A stretch of 64,000 nucleotides of DNA from Holothuria scabra (lineage: Eukaryota > Echinodermata > Holothuroidea > Aspidochirotida > Holothuriidae): positions 36,707,884 to 36,771,883 of the forward strand of contig CM074200.1 of assembly GCA_037179385.1 (NCBI GenBank), given 5' to 3'. Both the position numbers and the translations under genes were made by a program. The notes beneath the pieces were generated by a model that was given only the letters and a program-made list of their open reading frames with translations, was not told the DNA's origin and did not search any database. Shown in pieces: positions 26,601 through 38,600 of the stretch; positions within the stretch are counted from its first letter, which is position 1, and every line of letters starts with the position of its first letter.

Positions 26601-29600
26601 GGAATGGGCACTCAGCGCCAAGCACATAAACTGGTTGGAGCTGGAGGCAGTGTTCAGGGGTCTTCAGGCATTCCTGTCTCTGGTAAAAGGTTGGGAGGTT
26701 TTGATAAGGTCCGACAACTCGACAGTTGTGTCTTACATAAACAAACAGGGAGGGACCCACTCACCAACACTGTGTGCCCTAACCAGGAATATAATGATGT
26801 GGTGCATAGGGAACGAGGTAACTATAAAAGCAGCACACATTCCAGGAAAGAAGAATTCCGTAGCAGATGGACTGTCATGGAATCGCATTCGTCACACAGA
26901 GTGCAAACTGAACCCCGAAAGTCTGAGGTCAATTTTCCAGTTACTGGGCCAACCGGTGATAGACTTGTTTGCAACCAAACTAAACAAGCAACTTCCGGTT
27001 TATGTCTCCCCAACTGCAGAAGAGGGTGCTCTGGGTGTAGATGCCCTGTCAATGTCTTGGAAAGGGATGTTTGCGTATGCGTTTCCTCCTTTTGTGATTC
27101 TTCCAAGGGTCCTGCAGAAGATCAGAACAGAGCAGTGCTTGATAATTTTGATTGCTCCGTTCTGGCCGAGACAGAGCTGGTTCCCCAGCGTTCTAGATCT
27201 CTTGGTGGAGAACCCAATCCGGATTCCGGTGTCAGAACACCTGTTAACCCAGTCATCCAACCTCACTCACACAGTTCTGGTTCACCTGAACCCAGAAGTT
27301 TTCCAATTGGTTGCATGGAAATTGTCAAGCAACAGTTCATTGAGAAAGGCTTTTCTTCAGAGACTGCAGAAAGAGCAGCAAGTTGCAGGCAACCTTCCAC
27401 TTACAGAACGTATAACTCCAGAGTGCGAAGTTTTATGGCTTGGGCCAGGGCAAGGAAGGTTGATTTCATGCATGCTTCGATAGGAGAAGTGGCAGAATTT
27501 CTCAATTATCTCTTTACGGTAAGAAACTTAGCAGTTAGCACTATCAATGGGTACAGAGCTGCTATCAGTTTGGTACACAAAGGTTGGAAAGGGGTCTCAG
27601 TGTGTCAGTCAAAAGACTTGAGTGACTTAGTGAAGGCATTTTTTATATCAAGGCCCCCTGTGAGGAGGCTCCTCCCTCCTTGGAGTTTGTCCTTAGTGTT
27701 GGATAAATTATTAAGGCAGCCTTTTGAGCCCTTGAAAAAGGCAAGTCTGAAATTTTTAACATGGAAAACTGTGTTTCTTTTGGCTGCTGCTTCTGGTAGG
27801 AGGCGAAGCTGTATCCATGCTTTAACTACTGAAGAGGGCCATATCAGGTGGGATCAAACGGGGGTCACGTTAATTCCCCACCCAGGGTTTTTAGGAAAGA
27901 ATGAATCTATTCATTATATTAGTAAAGCAATCTTTTTACCATACATACAGCAGGTGTCTTCTCAAGTGGAGGATAGAGCCTGGTGCCCATGTAGGGCCCT
28001 TCAGTTCTACTTAGCAGCCACAAAGAAGTTTCGTTCTGGTCCTGGTCAGTTGTTTCTAACTTACCAGGATGGAAACCATAGAGCAGCCTCAAGGGACACA
28101 GTTTCCAGGTGGACAACGGCATTAATTCGTTGGGCCTATGAAAATAGTGGAGAAGGGGACCTGAAGGCCTACAAAATTAGAGCTCACGATGTAAGGGCCT
28201 TGTCAGCTTCTTGGGCTTTATTTAAAGGGGTTTCCTTGGCTGAGATAATGGAAACTGCTTCTTGGTCAACAGCTTCTACTTTTAGTTCTTTTTATCTCAA
28301 AGATGTTGCAAAGGAACGTGGTTCCTTTGCAAGGGCAGTACTGTCATGACATTGGCACTGCCAGTTTTATGTATTTTTGGTTTGTTTGTTTCAAGAGTTA
28401 AAACTTTGGTTTATGCATGTTCGTTTTCAAGTTCTGCTACTTTGTGTAGCTTTCTTATGTTTTTTTATTACATGTGAACAGTGTTTCTTTGGGAGGTCTG
28501 TTGGGAGATCTCTTTGTTTTGTGTAGGGATAGCTTGTTCTTTTGAGCTCTTCCCTCCGCCTTTAATGCTTTGAATTCTTGGCCTATTGTATATGTTTCAA
28601 CAGGTAGGTATGATGTGTGCCGGAGAACCACCTTTCCTTCGAAAGGATTTTCTCCTAACACAATCATACCTACCTGCTCACTCCCACCCTCCTCCCCACA
28701 TGGGAGCTCTGGTCTCTGACAGCCTCATTTTACTGGAGGGTAGAGTGCGGGGTCAGAGGTGAGTGCATCACTTAGCTAGACTTTTTTCAGCGGTTTTAAG
28801 TGGGGATTGATAGCCGATAGCCTATTGTATATGTTCCAGCAGGTAGGTATGATTGTGTTAGGAGAAAAGCCTTTCGAAGGAAAGGTGGATTTTCAAGATT
28901 TTGAGGAATCTGCTCATACCTCAATGTGTAAGGCCTTCAATGTGTAAGGCCTTATAGCCTATTCAACCATTTGTAATGTCTTGTATATATGGCAGCTAAC
29001 CCAAAGATTTTTAAGATTTTGAGGAATCTGTTCATACCTCAATGTGTAAGGCCTTATAGCCTATTCAACCATTTGTAATGTCTTGTATATATGGCAGCTA
29101 ACCCAAAGATTTTCAAGATTTTGAGGAATCTGTTCTGATGAAACTTTGGTAGCAGCTGTCACTTATTCTGTGCCATAAAATTCCAGCAAATTTAGATAAA
29201 ATTTTAAGTTATGCTGAGAAAGAAAAATCTGTGTGCTTAGCAGCTCTAGTTTTAAAACTCTCATGCTGTCAGGTTTAGACAGTAGTAGTCATTTTAGGCT
29301 TGACATGAATATATAGTGTTGGATGTGTTAATATGGAAATGAATTCTTCTTTTGACTCTTTCTTTCAAAATCAGGAATGAGTCACAAAATGTGGTCATGA
29401 GAAAAAAATGCTGCTCAATCCCAAAAATGTGGGAAAATGATATTATTGCAGTGCTCCAGCATCCTGGAAAAGTCATCAGAAAGTCATGATATTTGGTTTT
29501 TATTTTCCCTGGAAAAGTCACTGAATTTTGTAAAAATTACAGAAGTCATGAATTTTAGCCTTGAGTAGTCTTTTAATGTTTTACAAGTGAAAGAATTACT

Positions 29601-32600
29601 CATTTATTTGTTCAACACAGTACAGTCCTAATGCCATTTAAGTTGATGATTGGTGCTTTTGCAGGTTGGCCATGATATAGTCATTGAATGGTCATAAAAT
29701 CCTGCTTTCCTGAAGGTGCAGGAACCGTGTTATTATGAAGTTTTGTTTCTTGTGTGTTCTTATTTTATGATGTCACTTTTCTATTATTTGTACCAGAGAA
29801 AAAATAAAACTAATTCATAAGTTTCCAGTTTGTGATTTCAACCTCATTTCTTCTGTTCGAAATGTGATTAAATGCATATTTCCTCAGAATTGTACATGTG
29901 TAGAATTTCCAATTCCTTAAAAGTGCCGTTTGCCATACCAGAGTTATATTTATTGCACATAGATAGGGTCATGTATCATTTGGAAGCTCATCAAAAGCTC
30001 TCAACAAATGTAGCAATAACTCTAGTTGTCATTGTGGAGACATGTTCCTGTTTTTGACAGAATGAATTACTTTTTATAATTTAAATGTGGAAAGAATTTC
30101 ATGTACAATGATGACAGTGTCTACATCTCATCCTTAAACAGAAACAGATCAGACACCTTCATCCTCACCCTCACCGCAGCTGAAATATTCTTCAAGTACC
30201 ACCTATGGAATGCAAGAGTAAGTTGTCTTAATAATTTTCTGAAAAAAGTGACAGTAAATATCACTAGAATTTATTCTTTCACATTATTTTTTTCTCCTTT
30301 CTTTGCTTCAAAATATATATTTTTTCATCTATCTGATCATTAGTTTTTTCCATTTAGTCCCTTATTACCTCCTATGTATGTATGCAATACCAACAAGCTA
30401 GAAAGCAGAGATTTCATCAAGTCTTTAGAGTCATCTACACCAATCTTATTGCAACTCAAGTCATCAACTGGAGTCTCTACATTATTATAATTGGTGAAAA
30501 TTCCCCAAAGTGTTTCAAGTCATGAAGAGGTGGGTGGAGGATTCCCACTCAAGTTGCAACTTGACCACATCTTTGTTGGCAAGTTTCTTATGACACATTA
30601 GGGAGTGCTGACCTTCAATAGAGAACACCCAGTCTAGACCTTCCTACTTGCCTCTCCAAATGATTCAAGGCAGAAGCCATCTTGGTAAGCCTTTTCTCAC
30701 ACATACCATAGTGTCAATGTATTATGTTATATGTTCTGTCCATGTATAGGAAACTGGTAATTTAGATAAATCAACATTGTTTTGTAAATGTATTTATTTT
30801 AGTTCATACCAAGATGTCAGGACAAAAGCACCTGCAAGATCACAGCAGGTTTCTCATAGTAGAGGGCAGCAGATAACAACTGGACCTAAATATACTACTG
30901 ATGAACAACCTGTGGCCAAGGAGAGAAAGATGATTACTCCAGTGTACATAGAGTCTTCAGGACAGTTACCAAGATATAAAGGTGGGTACTTAGTCATTGC
31001 ATGAAACCTTTGCTATACAGAGATGGGACAAGTCATTTCTTGCATTTCTAAGTCAAGTCTCTTGTCTAATTCATGCAAGTCAAAGTCAAGTTTTCAACCA
31101 CAAAACCTGAAACTCTAGTCAGAGTCAGAGGCTCAAATCTACATCACTGAAGTTTTAATCAACATATAGCTTCATAAATCTAGTGAAAAAATTGTAAAGA
31201 TTTGTTTCGGAATGGTAAGCATTTGCATTACGGACCTGTTGAGTGTGTGAAATATTAGACAAGCCTTGAGTTCTATCTGTCTAAGGCATGCTCCAATCTC
31301 ACTCCTCAGGAAATTCAGGAGCCTAGCCCAGTAGATGTGGTGTTTTATTTAACTTTATTAGGTTTATCTTAGTTTCCTTTCTTCATCTAGGTGTGCAGGT
31401 ACTAGTCGCACTCCTCTCAGTGGTGTGAGGCAAGTGGTGGTGTACAATCACACTTGAATGCCTCAAAATTAGAGGCCTGATTAGTATGTATTTATGCAAT
31501 AATGTCAATCCAAGAAGCCCAGAAGGCATTTTGTTTGTGCATGTCTCTGTGTTTGTGAGTATGTGTGAGTCTGTGAAGATTCAAAAACATACAGTGAAAA
31601 GGATAAAAGAACTTGGTGAGAGGAAAAAGTAGAGAAGAGAAGAGAAGAGAAGAGAAGAATGATATCAGGTTGGAAAAGATGGAAAAAAGAAAATTCAGTA
31701 AGGATCGAACAAGAGGCCTGGAAGGAAATGACACATCTTGTGTGCCCTCCAGTGCAGAGTTCTTTTAGGAAAGGTGAAGTGTTGGGACTTTGAGTGTCTG
31801 CAGTGCTAACCATTTGAGTCAATAATATAATGTTATTTCCCCTGGTTTTTAAATCATTGATATGATTTTGTAAAATGTCTTCTTCACTTAGTAGAAAAGT
31901 CATGTCTAGAAATGCTCCAGACAGGCATCTACTGAAATTGTGCAGATTAGATGATCTGACTTGCAGCATGAGTGGCCAGATCGTACTGAAGAGTTATAAA
32001 AAATAATTAGAACCTGCTGCCATTGGCTTTTCTGCATGGTGTTCAGCATATACAATGTAGTAGGAAAAACAAACCAGGGAGCCATAACTGATATAGGCCA
32101 TGGCCGGCCAAACTTGAAACCAATTTCTCATAAACTGATCCATAAAACCCTCATCTTACTTATTGCATATGTTTTATCCTGACTCCTGTGACAAGTTACA
32201 CTCATTTCCTGCCTGTTGTTTCTGTGGCTGAAATTAATGATGTGATATAACCTGTAATATTGCATGTATACACAAGCCCTATTCTACTGACAACCTAACC
32301 AAGAGCCCATCCATGTGTTAAAAACATTAGAAAATTTCAATTCTGTATGAAGGGACCATTTTGTGGCATTTTGGTGACATGGTGGCTTTGGATGTGTGTT
32401 TTGTATTGTAACATTTAAATGGAAGTTAATATTTATTGATTTTTCATTTACAGTCACATCGCAACTGCTTGAAAAGAGCTTCCTTCTCTTACATTTTATG
32501 CATGACGTTTCGTGACGTCATAAGAATTTGAATACTAATTAGCTAAAAGTCATGACTTTTAAAGTCAATTATCTCAGAAACTAGGAACCGAAAAATCTTT

Positions 32601-35600
32601 AAAACTGTGAAAATCAATGAATAAGATGTAAAAAATACTTTCGGTGCCTGGTTCTGAGTGAACTTACGGCTAAAAGGGAGGATTTTAGTCCATTTTATGA
32701 AACGTCAAAAATGGGTTTCAAATGCTCTGCAAAATCGTTCAGCATTTATTTGGTCTTGTTTTAAACTTCTCAGTTTTCACTTCAATAGAGAGAAAATTTT
32801 GTTTTCTATCTAGTGGTACCATTTTTGCACTATAAAATATTCTCAATGAGTCAGGTACTCGGTAAATTCCACCACGAATCGATTTTGACGCCCAGAGTAG
32901 GTACACAGTATAGTGAGCCTACTTTCGCGAAATGAACGTTAATGCAGGTCGCCCTACGTAAAACGTTACAACTGCAGCCTAATCCATCCTCACCAATATT
33001 GTTCCCATTTCGGGAGAAAATGGTGCGATGCTTGCTCCTTCGACATTTTTGCAACATATTGTTTGTTGTAATGCCATTTACAAATTAAACTAATCAGTAG
33101 TGTTGCACTAGAAGGCTATACTTGTTTGAATGTGATATGCCTGTATACACATACAATGTCATAGTCATGATGGCAAGCTCTGTTGACACAGAGCAAAACT
33201 GCATCTTGTTTGCACCAAAACAGTGAAAATAACCTCACTTTATAAAAAGTTGGGCTAACTAAAAAGCTGGTTTAAAAATCTTTATACTAGGACACTCTAT
33301 CAACTTCAATCCAATGTTCATTCTTTGAAAAAATAAGTAAATTCTATGCATCATGTAGTACACTCAGTCAGTCACCATAATACATTGAGCAAGAAAATGA
33401 ATGAGAGACCTTCTAAATGGGCCTGCTTAGACAGGAAGGGCCTTGCAGGAAAGGTCATCAGTACAATTTTTAACAAGTGCTATTGATTTTCCTCATTTAC
33501 TCTGGGTAAAAATGAAAAGTACTGAAGGCAAAGGCAAATACTAATAAGGTTGCAAGGGAATTAGCAGTATATCAGCTGAGGTTTGGCAAATGGGATATCT
33601 TACTTTGAATTCCTTGTGAATTTTTTTTTCACATGAAATACTGGTCCTAAAAATAACATGATGATAGCTGGACTGCTAGGATAAAAATTCATCACTATCC
33701 TGTCCTCTTATGAGGTGACGGAATGTTCCAGGCTCATTTCTACTGGCAGTAGGTCAGTTTGATATGCCATAGTATCTCAAACAGTCACGTAACAATACAG
33801 TTTTTTTGCAGGAAACTACCTAAACGTTGCCCAATATGGTTCTCCTTTATGTCACCTCCTTAAAGATCTGAAATTTATAATTAATGTAAAAAAATCTAGG
33901 GATGAATTTACAGTTTTCATTTAATTGAGTGCCACACTGATGAGAATTCATTTTAAGACAAAGTTGGGTATAGCTATAGAGTGTGTGACAAAACTGACCA
34001 CTGCCAGTGAACATATATCATGGCTGTCATAACCACTGTCTGTTAATCAGTAGTAGGCTTCATGAGTTTGAGGGATGGTAATTCAGTGTTACTGAATAAA
34101 AAATTATATAAGCTAGGTATATGCCATACAGCCAGTACTCACCGCGCTAATTTCTGTTTCCACTGAAACCTCACTCCTCCATTAAAGTTAACCAGTAGGT
34201 TTAAAATACAAGTCACAGGTTAGATGGTAGTACGTAATTGCGCATGGGGTAAGGTTTTTAAATGATACTGTATAAGCTTAAAAGGGGCTAGAAATTGTAC
34301 AAATTGAATTTGTAGGCTACCTATGGGACTTTATAGAAATAGACAACTTGAACTTAATTACAGTACAGCTATACCACTAAACTGTAGGTCGATATATTAT
34401 GGAAAATGATGGAAAGGACTGAGCTTTTCTGTTTGTGGCACAGTAACTATCAGGTAAGAAAGAATAATAACCCGTGAATATGTCCAGACTGAAGTTGAAC
34501 CCGCTAAATTTGGAGTTTGTTTACTTAATCCAGGCTGACTTGATCATGATTCATACCAGTCCCAGGTTTACCGACTTTACAACAAAGTTACATGTAACTT
34601 ATTGTAATTAGCCCCCCCCCCCCCCTCCCCCCACTTGTCAACATTGCAATGTTACTGAATGCCATAAAAACTGAAGCTTCAAATTCCATAGACTACAAGT
34701 CTACAAACAAAACTGGAAGTTTTTAAGAATGTAAATGCAATGGGTACCTGTCCTGCAAATCCCACAGTATAATATAGTCGTTCATTATTTTGTTATGACC
34801 GACGTTATCCAAGCCACACTGCAATAGTACTAACAGTAACGTTGTAGGATATACAACGTTAACTGTTTACATTTGCCAATACCATTATGTACTATAGAAC
34901 ATACTACATACATACTGTATGCTAAATGCCCCTTCGGGTTTAGCAGTTGTTTACAAAACAATTTATAAATTAAACTAAGTAATTTTGGTATCAACAGAAA
35001 GCCTATACTATAATCTTCAAACGTCAATACAAAATAATCGTTTTACATCCCTCAATGAGTCAGGTACTCGCAAAGTTTGAGGTCCTAATTTGAGACATAA
35101 GAATCGACTGCCTCTTTTGGGGAGAGTATTTTTGCAGCATATGTTTGAAAAAACCTAAAAAATCTTTGATTTCTAAGAGAAGGAAAGATCAAAATGTCCA
35201 CTTACCGTGTCGTTGTATCCATTTATACGCCTACTTATACATTATTCAACATATAGGGGGAGACCCCTTGTCAGTCACAGTTCCGCGAAATCTCATTTGC
35301 GCAGATCTAAAAAAGGCGGGAATGCTAGAGAAGTGGTCACTTGGCTTCATTAACTGTACAGCTGCGTGTTGACTGTTTACACCTGATCTTCTTTGATTAA
35401 CATTTATGCAACTTAAGCTTTACTAAATTCTATGTGACTTCATGCAACATATTAATACTGACTAAACAGTCAAGTGGTTAGAGCATCTGACTTGAAGCCA
35501 AGCGGTCTCACGTTCTATTCCTGGCCAGTGGGGTAAGGAAAACAAGCCAGTGAGTTATCACTGGAAAAAAGAAAAAGAGGGGGCAGTGGCCAGTCTGAGT

Positions 35601-38600
35601 TAACCCTGTAAATTAAAAACTGAACCCCCTCTGAGTAACTTCCTTCAACAGTTCAAAGACTTTCATCAGTAGAGAGGAATAACTATAACATAGAGTCATT
35701 TTTATAGGAAAACAAATGTCATGTATGCAAACTTTAGTTCATTGAGTAAGAAAATCCTTAAATGTTTAGAAATATGACTGTCATATGTGAAAATGCATTT
35801 GTTCTTTTGGAATCATCACAGATAGCTGTGTTCTTCTTAAAGATTGGTATTTTCTAAGAATTTTTTACTTTATTTTATAACCATTCCTTCTGGTGCTGTG
35901 ACTACCTTTCTCTCTTGTAATTTGTACTTTTTGTTTCAGATGTTGACCATAAACACAATAGTGTAACAATACTCAGAGCTCACAATACTCCTGTAAGGTT
36001 GGTGTCTGGAGGGTTAGTACTAATGTTTCTTGTCTTCTTATTACTGACATGACACCTTTTTGAAAGGTCATCCTGGAATGGCATGTCTTATTTTTTGTTT
36101 GAGATTTTTCCTATTTCCTCCATGATGTGGTTGATGTAAGAGTGTGAAACACTAATTCAGGTAATTTGAAAAATGAAAAAAAAAAAAAAAACAATGTTAT
36201 TACTTTGTAAGATTATTCTTAATAATTGTCTTCACCCTTCATTTTATACTTTCCTGTGGTGTAGCCATGGGGGATGGTTTTAGGGGTCAGAACCCTCCAT
36301 GACCCAACCTTGCAATGCAAAAAACACCTAATATAGCGGTTTTTCCTCTCCATCTTTAGACTTTTCCTCATGTCATGCCCCACCCCCCCGACACAATCCT
36401 GGCTATGCTACTGATACCTTCATATTTTTATCTCTGATTGCATATTTTGTCAGTCATGTAGACATTAATGCTTTGGTTTCCATAGTGACAACTTAAAGTG
36501 AAAATGCTGTTAACCCAGTTTGGAGTATCATTTCATGATTGGTTCTTTAGAGTCATGTGGCAATATTTTTCTCCACTAAACCATTAAATTTAGGAGGGTT
36601 ACTAATTGGTTTACCTTAAATAGACAGTGTTTAAGTCTTGAAATATGAAAAATACTTGCAGGTGAAAAAAGAAAACTTTCTGATCTGGATTTTGTTTCAA
36701 AATAAGTCTGGGACAACTGCTTTTGCCCTTTAGAGAAAAATATTTTACTTGTTGCACCAAGAAATTTCATATATGTGACTCAAAATAATCTATAAAAATT
36801 TTCTTTTTAGTGAATCTGTGGAAGGATCCCAAAATAGATCGACCATGGGTACAGGATATAAATCACCGGTGATCTATAAGAGAGAAACAACTCCTGCATC
36901 ACCACCTCAGGTAGGTTGTCTTTTTTGGTGCTATTCCTTAATCCTTTTTTTTTTTTCATTTTTGCATGCTTTTTGAGGAAGGGTAGTATTTTTTTTTTCA
37001 CAGCTCTGAAGTCACCTGTGTACCATAGCAGTATGTTTCTTTTTACTCTACTCTGCTCATTCTTTACTCTGCCTGAATTAAGGGGGGGGGGGGAGGCAAA
37101 ATGATAAGCTTAACTCCAATAATTGGTTTGGTGGGCAATGCCCCCCACCCCCCCAAAAAAATTTGACACCATTGCTTTTAACTATTGAAGAATTTCAGCC
37201 CCACCTCCCTCCTTAGCTGGCACTGGCACCACTTCTTATTGCATATTTGCTATCTGCTCACCAACTGCTTTTTCTTCATCATTCTTCTTTTTGGATCATC
37301 ACCTTAAAATATTGGCTTTTCAAAATTTGATTTTTGCAGGAAGTATTCATTTTTCAATAGGTGTGAATTGTTTCAACAAGTCTTCAATGAGTCTTTATGT
37401 TCTGAAGATTTTCTTTTTATATTTCTATGACAGTTATTGGAAGAGGCTGTACCCAGACAAAGTCAGTCTAGTAGTTTGTCACATCGTTCCATTAATGGTG
37501 AAAGAAGGTTGTACCAAGAGGAACCCAAATCCTCCCATAGGTGTACAACAGAAGCTACACCCATCTCAGATCCAGTCGTGTTTACTAAACAATCCTCTCA
37601 AAGCTCCCACCATTTTAAGCCACCAAAGAACTTTTATGCATCCATCACAAATGATGAAAAAAACAGTCACGTGAAGGGAGATTCAGAGCGTAAGTCACCA
37701 AGTGAGAGGATACCATACCGCAAACCAGCCAGTGTGGAGTATTCTTGGAATGTATCTGGCAAGGAGCCATCACAGACAAATAACAACAGGAAAAGCGATT
37801 CTGCAGGATATGTAAGAAATATGGTTCGTGCTCAATTGTCAGCAAATCTGAATAATTTTACAAGATCTTATTCAGATTTTGAAAGAAGTGGTATTCGCCA
37901 GGAGCAATCTTTAAATGCGAACAACAGTGCATCGGGAAACAGATTTGATGTTAATGATCTTGATGTATCCTTTGACAATAACATTCAAGACACAAATGGA
38001 AATAAGTTGGAATTTTCTTATGAAGAACTCATGGAAAATGATAATTTTAGAGAAAGAATTGGGCAAGAATTTGAAAACTTGACAAAATTTGAATCAAGGA
38101 ATTTAGTGTTTGAGGAAGTGACCAATCTTTTAGACATGAATGTCCCTGATGTTGATTTATCTTTCCCTGTCAGAGATGAACAAAGAAAGTATAGTGCTGT
38201 CCAAAGAGTGACAGTAAGGAATAATTTAAAACAATCTAAGGGTAGTGCTCATGAGCAAAACTTTCAAACGGGTAAAACTTCTGATTTTCAGACAGGAATT
38301 TTAGAATCTCAGCTTTTTGACAGTCATGTAAACCAAAATAATAGTGCCAAAAGCTTTTCCAAATCAGAGCTTGAATCATCAATGGCTTTGAATGAGGAAG
38401 GGGAAGGGGGTCATTACGTGAAGGAAGGGAGGCGGAGAGGATTGCAAAGGCAACATGTACAAAGCAGTATTGCTTCTGTGGAGGATTTCCAAGCATTGAG
38501 TCAAGAGGATTTTACAGCAGATGAAACCAAGATGGTGTCAACCAGAAAATCGTCCAAGGAACAGGAAGTAGGAATTCCAACCTCTGCGGATCTATTTACC

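Larger units (their letters stand above)
23750..28888 (+). mobile_element. DIRS-like tyrosine-recombinase retrotransposon, decayed
   Basis: It has all the hallmarks of the DIRS group: 127-bp inverted terminal repeats (23763-23889 and 28727-28853), unequal outer end extensions, and an internal complementary region (28582-28679). It also has gag-like, RT/RNase H and overlapping tyrosine recombinase frames in that order, with no LTRs. The internal region is complementary to both outer ends joined together, which fixes the outer borders at 23750 and 28888. Neighbouring uninterrupted repeat units show that the insertion made no target duplication. Gag has in-frame stops, the N-terminal half of RT is deleted and frameshifts separate the domains. 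Only the recombinase frame is intact. Confidence 0.93.
23017..30141. other. 7.1-kb intron carrying the DIRS retrotransposon
   Basis: Phase 1 to phase 1 intron. Apart from the DIRS element (23750-28888) and the roughly 102-bp tandem repeat it interrupts, the remainder (23017-23670 and 29135-30141) shows AT-rich sequence without a supportable gene. Confidence 0.65.
30982..35939. other. 5-kb intron
   Basis: AT-rich intron. It holds a microsatellite, a possible SINE body near 32040-32160 ('caaaccaggga', 'ggccatggccggcc'), a phrase 'ctcaatgagtcaggtactcg' repeated at about 32845 and 35051, a C-run (34611-34631) and a tRNA-like SINE at 35466-35640. No exon seen. Confidence 0.55.

Noticed and set aside
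23750..28888. LTR retrotransposon or retrovirus-like element
   Set aside because: There are no direct LTRs, protease or DDE integrase. Inverted ends, an internal complementary region and a tyrosine recombinase define DIRS.
35466..35540. Functional tRNA gene
   Set aside because: The B-box is degenerate (GTTCTATTCC), and the body phrase recurs elsewhere, as in a SINE.
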